From contig NZ_JBKTWO010000002.1 of the NCBI RefSeq assembly GCF_047249845.1, positions 50,254-114,253 of the forward strand: a DNA stretch of 64,000 nucleotides. Reading direction: 5' to 3'. The stretch is from Thomasclavelia sp047249845. Its GTDB lineage: Bacteria; Bacillota_I; Bacilli_A; Erysipelotrichales; Coprobacillaceae. How positions within the stretch are numbered: position 1 is the first letter of the stretch; every line of letters starts with the position of its first letter. Of the stretch, positions 17,967 through 27,068 are shown piece by piece. The position numbers and the translations under genes are program-made. Under the pieces are notes generated by a model. The model was not told the DNA's origin and did no database searches. It saw only the letters and a program-made list of their open reading frames with translations.

Positions 17967-18311
17967 ATGATTAAAATAATTATAGAACGAATCTTGCAAA
18001 TAGGAAAAGTACCTTTGTGTAATGGTATTCCTTCTAGGGCATTGCATATTGGAGATTTTTGTTTTATTTTATGTTATCGGTGCAGTGGTGTAATTATTGG
18101 TATGTTGGCTATTTTATATTATTTAAGAAATAATAAACCGAAGATACAATATATTTTATTAATTATACCAATGATAATTGATGGCTTTTTACAGCTATTA
18201 ACTCCATATATTAGCAATAATTCATTAAGATTGATTACAGGTATATTATTTGGAGTTGGAATCGGAGAAGGAATTATTTATCTAAGTAATATGTTTTATG
18301 ATGCAGTTTAA
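17967..18311 (+). CDS. DUF2085 membrane protein
   Basis: A 114-residue protein. The conserved cluster GKVPLCNGIPSRALHIGDF followed by CYRCSGVIIG, with three cysteines, is the DUF2085 signature (ordinarily lPlCaRCtGiY). Two or three membrane helices follow, and a DGFLQLL stretch near residue 70 matches the DG motif of that family. Function is unknown; the Cys cluster suggests metal or redox chemistry at the membrane. Its stop codon lies in the terminator hairpin. Confidence 0.75.
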   Translation: MIKIIIERILQIGKVPLCNGIPSRALHIGDFCFILCYRCSGVIIGMLAILYYLRNNKPKIQYILLIIPMIIDGFLQLLTPYISNNSLRLITGILFGVGIGEGIIYLSNMFYDAV

Positions 18312-18327
18312 TAACTGCATTTTTATT
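18301..18327 (+). terminator. Terminator of the cutC operon
   Basis: 8-bp stem ATGCAGTT/AACTGCAT with a TAAT loop, then TTTTATTT. The TAA stop codon of the DUF2085 gene sits at the loop. Confidence 0.85.
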
Positions 18328-18394
18328 TAAGAATCAACAATAGTTATAATAATAGATGAGATATGTTATAATTATTAAATATAGAGGTGAATTT

Positions 18395-19585
18395 ATGCGT
18401 AATTTATTAGATGAGGATTTAAAAAAACAAGTAAAACCAGGAATAATTATTGCTGCTTTTACAGTTTTTCTTATTTATTTATTAATTAATCTTGGCAATA
18501 TATATGGTGTTATAGCTGTGATTATGGGTTCTTTAAAATATCTGTTCTATGGAATAATTATAGCCTATATTATAAATCAGCCAATGAAATTAATTGAGGG
18601 ACAAATTGAAAAAAGATGTAAGAAAGATGGTTTTATCTATCGTAAAAAACGAGGATTAGCAATAGTTTCAACATTGATCTTAATGTTATTATTGATTGTT
18701 ATTATTGCAAGTATTGTTATTCCTAACTTAGTTAGTAGTTTAGTTTCACTAATTAGTAATATTTCATCTTTTTTAGTTAATGTATTTGATAATATCGATG
18801 AAATATTTATATATTTTGGAATTGATTTTAGAATGGAAGATATAGGCAGTGTAAAAAATTTGATTAATATGCCTTGGCAGGATATGGTATCCCAAGCTTT
18901 GAATTTTTTATCAAAAAGTGCTGGTGGAATTATGGCTAATGCTACAGATTTTCTATCTAAATTTGGAATAGCTTTTACAGGATTTATATTTTCGTTATAT
19001 TTATTGGGTAATAAAGAAACATTTTTGCGCCAGCTAAGAAAAGCAATCGGGGCTATTTGTGGTTATCGTGTTACTAAAATTATTTTTGATTATGCTCATA
19101 AAACTAATGAAGTATTTTCTAGTTTTATTAGTGGACAATTGACAGAAGCCTGTATATTATGGGTATTATATTATATAACTATGCGATTATTTAGTTTCCC
19201 TTATCCGGAATTGATTGCAACAATTATATCGTTATTTTCTTTTGTACCTTTTTTTGGACCAATTGCTGCAATGTTTGTAGGTGCAGTTTTGATTTTATCA
19301 AAAGATGCTTTATTGGCAGTGTGGTTCATGATCTATTTTCAGGTTTTATCTCAATTGGAAGATAATTTTATCTATCCAAAAGTAGTTGGCAATTCAGTTG
19401 GTTTACCAGGAATCTGGGTATTACTTTCAATCTTTATTTTTGGTGATCTTTTTGGTATATTTGGAATGGTGATTGCTGTTCCTAGTGCAGCATGTTTATA
19501 TTCTTTGGCAAGTGAACTTGTTAATAAGGTGTTAGAGAAACGTAAATTAAAAATAACGGAAACAGTGATTGAAAAAGTTAAATAA
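18395..19585 (+). CDS. AI-2E family transporter
   Basis: A 396-residue polytopic membrane protein of the AI-2E exporter (TqsA/PerM) family. It has about seven or eight helices; the conserved C-terminal region reads PYPELIATIISLFSFVPFFG then QLEDNFIYPKVVGNSVGLPG, a strong family signature. Members export signals such as AI-2, exchange sodium for protons or have unknown cargo. An ATG 39 bases upstream is in frame, but AGAGGTGA just before 18395 fixes the start. It stands alone, with a terminator on each side. Confidence 0.9.
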   Translation: MRNLLDEDLKKQVKPGIIIAAFTVFLIYLLINLGNIYGVIAVIMGSLKYLFYGIIIAYIINQPMKLIEGQIEKRCKKDGFIYRKKRGLAIVSTLILMLLLIVIIASIVIPNLVSSLVSLISNISSFLVNVFDNIDEIFIYFGIDFRMEDIGSVKNLINMPWQDMVSQALNFLSKSAGGIMANATDFLSKFGIAFTGFIFSLYLLGNKETFLRQLRKAIGAICGYRVTKIIFDYAHKTNEVFSSFISGQLTEACILWVLYYITMRLFSFPYPELIATIISLFSFVPFFGPIAAMFVGAVLILSKDALLAVWFMIYFQVLSQLEDNFIYPKVVGNSVGLPGIWVLLSIFIFGDLFGIFGMVIAVPSAACLYSLASELVNKVLEKRKLKITETVIEKVK

Positions 19586-19592
19586 TTGATTT

Positions 19593-19627
19593 AAAACGAT
19601 TATGATTATTATCATAGTTGTTTTTAT
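19593..19627 (+). terminator. Terminator after the AI-2E family gene
   Basis: 14-bp stem AAAACGATTATGAT/ATCATAGTTGTTTT, including two G-U pairs, a TATT loop and a following T run. Confidence 0.75.
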
Positions 19628-19661
19628 ATTACAATTAAATATTTATAAAGGAGGCTAGATA

Positions 19662-20414
19662 ATGAAAAAGGGAGTTATTGTTACAGGTGGAGGAAAAGGA
19701 ATCGGAAAACAGATTTGTCTTGATTTTTTAGCTAAATCATATCAGGTTTGTTTTATTGATGTTGATAAAGAAGCTGGTAGTGCTTTTGGTAATACAAGTG
19801 AAAATTTGTATTTTTTTCATGGTGATATAAAGGATAAAAAAGTATTAGATAACTTTGTTTTATTTGCTTTAAAAAAAATGAGTAGGATCGATATCCTAAT
19901 TAATAATGCTTGTATAAATAAAGGTGGAATATTAAATAATGCCAGTTATGAAGATTTTGATGAAGTTTTAGCAGTAGGTCTAAAAGCCCCATATGCATTA
20001 GCATTATTATGTAAACAAGAATTAATTAAAAATAAAGGTAAGATTATAAATATTGCTTCATCAAGAGCCTTTCAATCAGAACTTAATAGTGAAGCATATG
20101 CTAGTGCTAAAGGAGGAATAGTTGCCTTAACTCATAGTTTAGCAATATCTTTAGCTCCTGATGTTCTTGTTAATTGTATTGCACCGGGCTGGATTCATGT
20201 TGATGAAAAAGAATTAATTAGTAAAATTGATCAAAAATCGATTCCTGCAGGTAAAGTAGGAAGTCCTAAAGATATTTCAGAAATGGTTATGTATTTATGT
20301 AATCAAACATTTATTACTGGTGAAACATTTACGATTGATGGTGGCATGAGTAAACGAATGATTTATCATAATGAGTGGAATTGGAAATTTAAAGATGATG
20401 AAGACAGTCTATAA
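19662..20414 (+). CDS. Short-chain dehydrogenase/reductase
   Basis: A 250-residue classical SDR. The NAD(P)-binding motif TGGGKGIGK lies at residues 8-16; NNAC is at about residues 86-89 in place of the usual NNAG; the catalytic residues are Ser (IASSRAF), Tyr and Lys (YASAKGG). The dinucleotide-binding acidic residue after beta-2 (FIDVD) favours NAD over NADP. The C-terminus has the DGGMS finish of this family. Substrate cannot be named. AAAGGAGG precedes the start. Confidence 0.93.
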   Translation: MKKGVIVTGGGKGIGKQICLDFLAKSYQVCFIDVDKEAGSAFGNTSENLYFFHGDIKDKKVLDNFVLFALKKMSRIDILINNACINKGGILNNASYEDFDEVLAVGLKAPYALALLCKQELIKNKGKIINIASSRAFQSELNSEAYASAKGGIVALTHSLAISLAPDVLVNCIAPGWIHVDEKELISKIDQKSIPAGKVGSPKDISEMVMYLCNQTFITGETFTIDGGMSKRMIYHNEWNWKFKDDEDSL

Positions 20415-20434
20415 ATTAGCATAGGCTGTTTTTA
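20404..20434 (+). terminator. Terminator after the SDR gene
   Basis: 8-bp stem ACAGTCTA/TAGGCTGT (one U-G) followed by TTTTTAT; the left arm lies within the last codons of the gene. Confidence 0.75.
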
Positions 20435-20461
20435 TATGATATAATTAATAGGGGTGATTTA

Positions 20462-21367
20462 GTGGAAAGAATAAAAATTAATTCTAGTTATGATGATTTA
20501 CCTCTCGATGTTATTGTTTCAACTTGTATTGATCCTAAGGGAATTGTTCAAATAGCCCATGGAATGTGTGAACATAAGGAACGATATTTAGATTTTATTA
20601 ATTACTTGAATCAAAATGGTTATATCGTAATTATCCATGATCATCGGGGACATGGCAAAAGTGTTTTGAATAAAAATGATTTAGGATATTTTTATGAAGA
20701 TGATGCATATGCAATTGTTGAAGATGTTTATTTATTAAGTAAATATATAAAGAATAGGTTTATTGATTTACCTTTATATTTATTAGGGCACTCGATGGGA
20801 TCACTGATTATAAGAAACTATATTCAAAAATATGATCATGAAATTGAGGGACTTATTGTTTGTGGAAGTCCTAGCTATAATAAATTTACAAAGATAGGTA
20901 AACATATTTGTAAACTTTTTATGGTTATCAAAGATGATCGATATTGTAGTAAATTGATGCAAAGAATGTCATTTGGTGCTTTTAATAAAGGATTTGAAAA
21001 GCCTAATCAATGGATATGTAGTGATAGTAATGTTGTAGATGAATATAATCAAGATCCATTATGTACATTCATATTCACGATCAACGGGTTTTATAATTTA
21101 TTTACATTAATGCAGAAAACATATCAACAGGTTGATTATGATGTTAATAGTAAACTACCAATTTTGTTTATCTCAGGTCGTGAAGACCCTTGCCTTATTA
21201 ATGAAAAGAAGTTTACTCATGCTGTTAAGCATTTAAAAAATAGTGGGTATCAAGATGTTGAGGAAATACTTTTTGATGAAATGAGGCATGAAATTTTAAA
21301 TGAAGTAAATAAACAAAAAGTCTACAGTAAAATTAATGATTTTATAGGAGCAAGAGATGAAAGATAA
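20462..21367 (+). CDS. Alpha/beta hydrolase, monoacylglycerol-lipase-like
   Basis: A 301-residue serine hydrolase of the Hydrolase_4 group. HGMCEHKERY carries the oxyanion-side HG motif, DHRGHGKS matches the monoglyceride-lipase signature, and the nucleophile is Ser in GHSMGS. The acid is Asp in SGREDPC and the base His in MRHEILNE. Likely substrates are monoacylglycerols or lysophospholipids. GTG is used as start, with AGGGGTGA ahead. It overlaps the GNAT gene by 11 bp, implying coupled translation. Confidence 0.9.
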   Translation: MERIKINSSYDDLPLDVIVSTCIDPKGIVQIAHGMCEHKERYLDFINYLNQNGYIVIIHDHRGHGKSVLNKNDLGYFYEDDAYAIVEDVYLLSKYIKNRFIDLPLYLLGHSMGSLIIRNYIQKYDHEIEGLIVCGSPSYNKFTKIGKHICKLFMVIKDDRYCSKLMQRMSFGAFNKGFEKPNQWICSDSNVVDEYNQDPLCTFIFTINGFYNLFTLMQKTYQQVDYDVNSKLPILFISGREDPCLINEKKFTHAVKHLKNSGYQDVEEILFDEMRHEILNEVNKQKVYSKINDFIGARDER

Positions 21368-21788
21368 ATTAGAATATAAAATTAGTCATGGCAAAGAAGA
21401 TTTTGATGATGCCAGATTAATTAGACAGCTAGTATTTGTTGAAGAACAAGGTTTTGAAAATGAATTTGATGATATTGATGAATCTGCTTATCATTTAGTA
21501 ATTTATCAAAATGACAAAGCAATAGCAACTGGTAGGATGTATGAACAAGATCAGGCAACGATGATTTTGGGGCGAATAGCGACAATCAAAGAGTGTCGAA
21601 AAATAGGACTCGGTAGTAAAATAGTTTTTACTTTAGAAAATGAGGCTAAAAGGTTAGGATATTTAACTACTCAATTATCTGCACAGCAGCGAGCTCAAGG
21701 TTTTTATGAAAAACTAGGGTACCAAATAGAAGGTGATGTCTATTATGATGAGTGGTGCCCGCATGTTACAATGAGAAAATCATTATAA
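21357..21788 (+). CDS. GNAT acetyltransferase (ElaA-like)
   Basis: A 143-residue N-acetyltransferase. The acetyl-CoA loop region is LGRIATIKECRKIGLGSKIV (R/Q-x-x-G-x-G/A type), followed by AQQRAQGFYEKLGYQIEGD and the ending EWCPHVTMRK. The YEKLG-Y...PH-x-M finish resembles the ElaA branch of GNAT. Substrate unknown. It is the second gene of the hydrolase operon. Confidence 0.85.
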   Translation: MKDKLEYKISHGKEDFDDARLIRQLVFVEEQGFENEFDDIDESAYHLVIYQNDKAIATGRMYEQDQATMILGRIATIKECRKIGLGSKIVFTLENEAKRLGYLTTQLSAQQRAQGFYEKLGYQIEGDVYYDEWCPHVTMRKSL

Positions 21789-21830
21789 TTATTTGATTTA
21801 AAGTGCATTCCTGATTATGATAAAAAAATT

Positions 21831-21857
21831 TGACTTATTATAAAAGTAAATTATAAT
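21831..21857 (+). promoter_or_regulatory. Probable promoter of pgsA
   Basis: TTGACT (21831-21836) and a perfect TATAAT (21852-21857) with a 15-bp spacer, 20 bases before the pgsA start codon. Confidence 0.5.
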
Positions 21858-21877
21858 AAGCTAAAAGAGGAATATAT

Positions 21878-22468
21878 ATGGATATGAAAAATAAAGAGAA
21901 TTTGTTTAATATACCAAATTGTTTATGTTATTTTAGAATTTTACTAATCCCAATATTTTTATATGTATATTTTAGATCAGAATTTGAATATCATTTTATT
22001 GTAGCTGCGTTTGTATTGGTGTTATCAGGAATTAGTGATTTTTTAGATGGTTTTATTGCTAGAAAATATGATATGATTACAGATTTTGGTAAATTGATTG
22101 ATCCGATTGCTGATAAGTTAACTCAATTTACGATTGCGATTACATTACTATTTAATTATCCTTTAGCATGGATCTTATTAATAATTATTGTTTTAAAAGA
22201 TGGGATGTTAGGAATTGTGGGACTATATCTGTATGATTATGGTTTAAAGATTCAGGGAGCTTCATGGTGGGGAAAAATTGCAACAGCTTATTTTTACATT
22301 ATTGTAATCCTTTTGATTGGTTTACATATTCCTGATACTATGGCTAGTACAGTATTGATTATTACAAGCAGTGCTTTAATGTTATTATCTTTTATATTAT
22401 ATGGTAAAGAATTAAATTATCTAGTTAAGGAAAAGGAAAAGCTGTTAAATGAACAAAAGAGAAATTAA
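21878..22468 (+). CDS. pgsA: CDP-diacylglycerol-glycerol-3-phosphate 3-phosphatidyltransferase
   Basis: A 196-residue membrane enzyme that makes phosphatidylglycerol phosphate, the first step to phosphatidylglycerol and cardiolipin. The complete CDP-alcohol phosphotransferase motif is present: D54-x2-D57-G58-x2-A61-R62-x8-G71-x3-D75-x3-D79. About six membrane helices are predicted. Length is normal. It overlaps the next gene by 20 bp. Confidence 0.92.
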   Translation: MDMKNKENLFNIPNCLCYFRILLIPIFLYVYFRSEFEYHFIVAAFVLVLSGISDFLDGFIARKYDMITDFGKLIDPIADKLTQFTIAITLLFNYPLAWILLIIIVLKDGMLGIVGLYLYDYGLKIQGASWWGKIATAYFYIIVILLIGLHIPDTMASTVLIITSSALMLLSFILYGKELNYLVKEKEKLLNEQKRN

Positions 22469-22826
22469 AGAAGAATGCTATTTAGATATGCTGGAAGATG
22501 AGATAAATAGTGTTGAAGCGGTGATTAATCATATAAAAAAGATTAAAAATAAAAAAGGGATTTTTGATGAAACGGTGTTACATAAAGATATAATTAGAGC
22601 ACAATTTGATTTAGAATTAGCTTTAGCTAGCTTATGTATTTTACTTAGAAAAATGTCTGAAAATGTTTTTATTCATATTGATGAGGAAACAAGAAAAGAT
22701 ATCAATAGTATTATCCATTCAAATAAATTTGAATTTAAAGATAATAAGTTATATGTTTATTCTCAAAAAGGAAGGGAATTAGTTAATTTAAATAATTTAT
22801 TAACCTTTGCACACTCTATCCTCTAA
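22449..22826 (+). CDS. Hypothetical helical cytoplasmic protein
   Basis: A 125-residue, charged, probably all-helical protein with no recognised motif or membrane segment. It starts inside the end of pgsA in another frame, with AAAAGGAAAAG ahead of the ATG. The overlap suggests translational coupling with phospholipid synthesis, but nothing in the sequence shows a function. Confidence 0.6.
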   Translation: MNKREIKEECYLDMLEDEINSVEAVINHIKKIKNKKGIFDETVLHKDIIRAQFDLELALASLCILLRKMSENVFIHIDEETRKDINSIIHSNKFEFKDNKLYVYSQKGRELVNLNNLLTFAHSIL

Positions 22827-22875
22827 TCGACAAATTCAGTTTATTACTTTTGTTACAATAATAGGGGTGATAGAA

Positions 22876-23061
22876 ATGGATTTTCGGAAAAATGCGGGAA
22901 TAGTTCTAGTTTTTTTAGGAATGATCTTAACAATGGATAGAACCAAAGATTTTCAAGGAATTGTAGCAACAATTGCTTATTATATTAAGGGATATTGGCC
23001 GTTGATCTTATGTTTTATTGGTATGTATATTATAACGACCCCTAAAAAGAAGAAAAAATAA
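22876..23061 (+). CDS. Small two-helix membrane protein
   Basis: 61 residues: MDFRKNAGIVLVFLGMILTM is followed by an amphipathic middle, a second membrane helix (YWPLILCFIGMYIITT) and a KKKKK tail. AGGGGTGA five bases upstream fixes this start over a possible one at 22807. The DFRK-N-GI-LV-FLG pattern resembles small LiaF/DUF5668-type envelope proteins. A TACAAT -10-like box lies just upstream, so it may be transcribed separately. Confidence 0.6.
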   Translation: MDFRKNAGIVLVFLGMILTMDRTKDFQGIVATIAYYIKGYWPLILCFIGMYIITTPKKKKK

Positions 23062-23098
23062 AATTAGTATCATAAAAAGTACTAATTTTTTTATTTTT
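23061..23098 (+). terminator. Terminator before gpmI
   Basis: 9-bp stem AAATTAGTA/TACTAATTT with a ten-base loop and a long T-rich tail. Confidence 0.8.
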
Positions 23099-23169
23099 CA
23101 AAGCATTCTTGTTTGATTATTATAGGTAAACAAGTTATAATGGTTCATGAAAATGGAGGATTAAAAATA

Positions 23170-24687
23170 ATGAAAAAAAGACCAATTGTATTATGTATCT
23201 TAGATGGATACGGTTTAAGTAACAGAATTGATGGTAATGCAGTAAAACTTGCAAATACACCAAATATAGATGATTTAATGATGATTTATCCAACTACTAG
23301 AATTAAAGCTTCTGGTATGCCAGTAGGACTGCCTGATGGACAAATGGGAAATAGTGAAGTTGGACATTTCAATATTGGTGCTGGTAGAACAGTTTATCAA
23401 TCATTGACTTTAATTAATAAAGCAGTTGAAGATGGAACTTTTTATAAAAATGCTGAATTTTTAAAAGCAATCAATAATGCTAAAGAAAATAATACTAAAT
23501 TACATATTTGGGGATTATTATCAAATGGTGGAGTACATTCATCAAATGAACATATTTATGCATTATTAAGATTGGCTAAACAAGAAGGTTTGCAAAAGGT
23601 TTATGTTCATGCATTTTTAGATGGACGTGATGTTGCTCCAGATAGTGGGGCAGACTTTGTTAAAGAATTAGCAGATAAAATTGAAGAAATCGGTGTTGCT
23701 CAAATTGCTACAGTATCTGGTAGATATTATGCAATGGATCGTGATAAAAGATTTGATCGTGTTGAATTAGCTTTTGATGCAATTGTTAATCATAAAGGTG
23801 AAAGCTTTGAATGTCCAGTTCAATATGTTAAAGATTCTTATGCTAAAGAAACTTTTGATGAATTTGTAATTCCAGGATATAATAAAAATGTTGATGGACA
23901 AGTTGCTGATGGTGATTCAGTAATCTTTGCAAACTTTAGACCTGATAGAGCGATTCAATTAGCAACAGTAATGACTAATGAAGGTTTTTATGATCATACA
24001 TTTAATAATGTACCTAAAAATTTAACTTTTGTATGTATGATGAAATATGCTGATAGTGTTAATGGTTCAATTGCTTTTGCATTACCTGAATTAACTAACA
24101 CTTTAGGTGATTATTTATCTGCAAAAGGAATGAAACAATTAAGAATTGCCGAAACCGAAAAATATGCGCATGTTACATTCTTCTTTGATGGTGGTGTTGA
24201 TAAGGAAATTGAAGGTGCTACACGTGTATTAGTAAATTCACCAAAGGTTGCAACCTATGATCTTCAACCTGAAATGTCAGCTTATGAAGTTAAGGATAAA
24301 CTAATTGAGGAATTAGATAAAGATATTCATGATGTTATAATTGTTAATTTTGCAAACTGTGATATGGTTGGACATACAGGAATTATTCCTGCAGCAATTA
24401 AAGCAGTAAGTGTAGTTGATGAATGTGTTGGTGCTGTATATGATAAAGTTCTTGAATTAGGGGGAACTATGTTGATTACTGCTGATCATGGTAATAGCGA
24501 AATGTTATTGGATGAAGATAATAATCCATTTACTGCTCATACAACTAATGAAGTACCTTTGATTTTAACAAACTCTCATTTAGAATTAAAAGAAGATGGT
24601 AAGTTAGGAGATTTAGCTCCAACTATCTTACAATTATTAGGATTAGAAATTCCTGCAGAAATGGATGGAGAATCTTTAATTAAGTAA
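23170..24687 (+). CDS. gpmI: 2,3-bisphosphoglycerate-independent phosphoglycerate mutase
   Basis: A 505-residue glycolytic enzyme interconverting 3- and 2-phosphoglycerate. The phospho-Ser is Ser62 (MGNSEVGH), with metal-ligand Asp12 (LDGYG). HAFLDGRDV, RYYAMDRD, NFRPDRA, and the C-terminal NCDMVGHTG and TADHGNSE metal sites are all intact. Strong codon bias and GGAGG upstream suggest high expression. The in-frame ATG at 23113 is unlikely. A lipoprotein gene starts on the last base of the stop codon. Confidence 0.97.
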   Translation: MKKRPIVLCILDGYGLSNRIDGNAVKLANTPNIDDLMMIYPTTRIKASGMPVGLPDGQMGNSEVGHFNIGAGRTVYQSLTLINKAVEDGTFYKNAEFLKAINNAKENNTKLHIWGLLSNGGVHSSNEHIYALLRLAKQEGLQKVYVHAFLDGRDVAPDSGADFVKELADKIEEIGVAQIATVSGRYYAMDRDKRFDRVELAFDAIVNHKGESFECPVQYVKDSYAKETFDEFVIPGYNKNVDGQVADGDSVIFANFRPDRAIQLATVMTNEGFYDHTFNNVPKNLTFVCMMKYADSVNGSIAFALPELTNTLGDYLSAKGMKQLRIAETEKYAHVTFFFDGGVDKEIEGATRVLVNSPKVATYDLQPEMSAYEVKDKLIEELDKDIHDVIIVNFANCDMVGHTGIIPAAIKAVSVVDECVGAVYDKVLELGGTMLITADHGNSEMLLDEDNNPFTAHTTNEVPLILTNSHLELKEDGKLGDLAPTILQLLGLEIPAEMDGESLIK

Positions 24688-25202
24688 TGAAAAAATTACT
24701 CGCTTTAATTTTATGTTTATTTATGATTAGTGGATGCCAGCAAGCATCCACTAATCATATAAAAAAAGATTCATCTCTTTCAGGAATCCATGAAATAACT
24801 TATGAACAATTACAAAAGAAATTAAAAAGTGATGAGTTATTTGTTTTATATATTGGACGTCCTGATTGTGGTGACTGTAGAGAATTTGAACCGATCCTAA
24901 CATCATATTTAGAAGAAAATGAGGGTACATATGTATATTATTTAAATATTAAAACGTTTAGAGATGCTTCTAAAAAAGAAGATGCGACGCAAGAAGAAAA
25001 AGATTTTTACGAAAATATTCGTGAAAAATTAGATTTTAACTGGACACCGATTTTAAAATTAGTTAATAAAGGTGAAACAATTAGTGAGTATACTTATTTA
25101 AGTGAAGATTATTATGAAATTAAAGATAGTAAGAAAAAAGAGCAGGCTAAAGAAAAATATGTTAAGGATTTCAAAACCTGGATGTCAAATATTTATGAGT
25201 AG
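24687..25202 (+). CDS. Thioredoxin-like lipoprotein
   Basis: 171 residues: lipoprotein signal (MKKLLALILCLFMISGCQQA, lipobox ISGC) and then a thioredoxin fold with the redox pair CGDC in YIGRPDCGDCREFEP. This resembles the extracytoplasmic thioredoxin-like proteins of Gram-positive bacteria (PedC/BrcD type) that handle disulfides at the membrane. It lacks the usual Trp before the first Cys. It overlaps gpmI by one base and is probably translated from the same message. Confidence 0.85.
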   Translation: MKKLLALILCLFMISGCQQASTNHIKKDSSLSGIHEITYEQLQKKLKSDELFVLYIGRPDCGDCREFEPILTSYLEENEGTYVYYLNIKTFRDASKKEDATQEEKDFYENIREKLDFNWTPILKLVNKGETISEYTYLSEDYYEIKDSKKKEQAKEKYVKDFKTWMSNIYE

Positions 25203-25210
25203 GTGGTTAA

Positions 25211-26080
25211 ATGAAACAGTGTCCGTATTGTAAAAAAAATGTTCCTGATAGTGCTAAAGTATGTCCACATTGTGGCAATCGTTTAGAAAAAGGTTATAAA
25301 CCAATGAAGAGAACAAATGCTTTCCCAAACTCTTTATATATTATTTTAGCAATTTTCCTAATCTTTTCACCAATGATATCGACAATGTTGTTTGGAAGTC
25401 TTTTAGGTGAAGCAGTATCAAGTGAAAATGTTGTTAATACACCTAAGGATGCCATTACTCTAGGTCCCTTAGGAAAAGCTGATATAAAGAGCGAACAGAC
25501 TGAATATTACTTTGGATCATTATCTGACTTTAAAAAGTTAGTTACCAATAGTGATAAATATGTTGATAAAATTGAAAAGTTCGAAAATGATTTAAAAGAG
25601 CTTGTTAATAAATATGAAAAGACTAAGTTAAAAAAAGAGTATAGTTTCTATGTAACTGATCAAAATAATGTTTATACTGAACTTAGTTATGAATTAAATA
25701 CTGATAATAATGAAATAACGATTGATTTATCTTATGATCTATCTGGTAAAACTAATGGTATAAATATCAGTCAAAGTACTACTGGTTTAAAAGATTTTGA
25801 ATCATTAAAAATAAAAGAAGATAGCTACCCATTGTTTAAAGAAATTATTACATTAATCAATGATGATCAAGATTTTAAAAGTTTTAATGAAGCTGGTAAA
25901 AAATTTAATGATTTAGAAAATAGTTTTAGTGAACGTAGTGAAAATTTAGGTAATTATGGTATTGGAGTAAATGCTTCAGCAGATGATTCAAAGACATCAA
26001 TGCGAGTATTATCAGCAAATGAAGGTTATCGTTTTAAGATTATTTATAGAGCAAAAGCTAATTTAGATAAACTAATTTAA
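25211..26080 (+). CDS. Zinc-ribbon membrane-anchored extracytoplasmic protein
   Basis: 289 residues. A cytoplasmic zinc ribbon (CPYCKKNVPDSAKVCPHCGN) is followed by one membrane helix (about residues 43-66) and an external part of about 220 residues rich in Lys, Asp and Asn with a helical, coiled-coil-prone start. It forms one operon with gpmI and the thioredoxin-like lipoprotein. No domain is recognised outside. Confidence 0.7.
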   Translation: MKQCPYCKKNVPDSAKVCPHCGNRLEKGYKPMKRTNAFPNSLYIILAIFLIFSPMISTMLFGSLLGEAVSSENVVNTPKDAITLGPLGKADIKSEQTEYYFGSLSDFKKLVTNSDKYVDKIEKFENDLKELVNKYEKTKLKKEYSFYVTDQNNVYTELSYELNTDNNEITIDLSYDLSGKTNGINISQSTTGLKDFESLKIKEDSYPLFKEIITLINDDQDFKSFNEAGKKFNDLENSFSERSENLGNYGIGVNASADDSKTSMRVLSANEGYRFKIIYRAKANLDKLI

Positions 26081-26121
26081 AAAGCAGGTGTAATATCAAT
26101 TTGATATCGCACCTGCTTTTA
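26080..26121. terminator. Strong bidirectional terminator
   Basis: Near-perfect 19-bp stem (AAAAGCAGGTG then AATATCAA with its complement), two-base centre, flanked by A and T runs. It closes both the gpmI operon and the convergent XRE gene. Confidence 0.92.
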
Positions 26122-26457
26122 ATCATCTTTGTTTGCTATATAGTCAATATAATCATTAATGGAATTATATTTAGTTTGTGATTCCTGAATCGTTTTAGGT
26201 AGTATAATAAAAGACTTTTCTTCTTTTAAAATCGTGTCTAAGCGATGAGGTTTATTTGTGTAACCAAGTATATAATCAGCCGAAACATTAAAATACTCAA
26301 CTAATAATCGTAATGTTTTAAGGCTTGGTTCCCTAGTTCCTTGTTCATAAGCAACAATGGTTCTTTTACTGACATCAATAATTTTAGATAACTCATCCCT
26401 AGTTAAATTTTTCTCATCTCTTAAATATGATATTCTTTCTCCAGTTATCGTCGACAC
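26119..26457 (-). CDS. XRE-family repressor
   Basis: 112 residues with a Cro/cI helix-turn-helix (RISYLRDEKNLTRDELSKII then SKRTIVAYEQGTREPSLKTL) and a short C-terminal extension without the peptidase motif of LexA/cI, so RecA-driven self-cleavage is not expected. It is divergent from the small helical proteins and tail genes, the position of a phage or tailocin master repressor. If it is that, its inactivation would need an anti-repressor or another signal. Confidence 0.88.
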   Translation of the reverse strand: MSTITGERISYLRDEKNLTRDELSKIIDVSKRTIVAYEQGTREPSLKTLRLLVEYFNVSADYILGYTNKPHRLDTILKEEKSFIILPKTIQESQTKYNSINDYIDYIANKDD

Positions 26458-26515
26458 AATACCACCCCATATGTATTATAGGATAATATTTAGTAAAAAT
26501 TTAAATTATACACTT

Positions 26516-26618
26516 AAACGGTCTAAAAAATAATAGTTATCACTTTGTGTGCTATGATATAAAAAATATAATATATTTTTTTATTTTAACACCGTTTTAT
26601 GTCTGTCTAAATGTGTTA
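26516..26618. promoter_or_regulatory. Putative repressor-controlled divergent promoter region
   Basis: AAACGGT (26516-26522) and its inverted copy ACCGTTT (26591-26597) bracket an extended -10 box (TGCTATGAT at 26550-26558). TAACAC/GTGTTA form a second inverted pair (26587-26592 and 26613-26618). The layout fits paired operators for the XRE protein. The leader to the first ORF would be over 200 bases. The rest of 26458-26772 holds no gene. Confidence 0.4.
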
Positions 26619-26772
26619 TTAAAAAACATGGATTTTTAAAATATTATAAAATATAGGCAGGTGATAAAAGTAGTAGGATAAGAATCACTAGATATGGAGG
26701 TGAATAGGATAAAAAAGGGAGTAAAACTTTCTTTAAATTATTAATTATAATAATTATAGAGAGTGGGAGGAC

Positions 26773-27068
26773 ATGAGGATGAATTTAAAAATTACTAATA
26801 CAGAAGTAAAATTATTTATTTTAATTAAGAAAAAAAATAGTTATTCAAATGATGATTTTGGTGAGGTGTTAAAAAATATTTGTATTATTATCAAAATATT
26901 TTAAATAATTTAGAAGAGAAAGAATACATATATTTATTAAATCATTTTTCAAATAAGATTTCGAAAAGAGATTTGTTAAGTGATTTAAGTGTTAGTGAAG
27001 ATAAGTATTACTCTGATTTAAGAAGGATAATTAAGAAAGTGTGGAGAGTTAGCAGTGGGGAATATTAA
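26773..27068 (+). pseudogene. Small helical regulator-like protein, frameshifted at an A tract
   Basis: GGGAGG precedes an ATG whose frame reads NLKITNTEVKLFILIKKKNS and ends early at 26904. The neighbouring frame continues as a helical, HTH-like segment (SKRDLLSDLSVSEDKYYSDL) to 27068. The join lies at six A (about 26871-26876); one more A gives LKKYLYYYQNILNN without a break and about 96 residues in total. It may therefore be a frameshift mutation or a programmed/slippage site, or the second part may start at TTG 26880. Position after the repressor suggests an early regulator of the tail locus. Confidence 0.5.

Noticed and set aside
26119..26457. SOS-type self-cleaving repressor
   Set aside because: The protein is only 112 residues and lacks the S24 peptidase domain.
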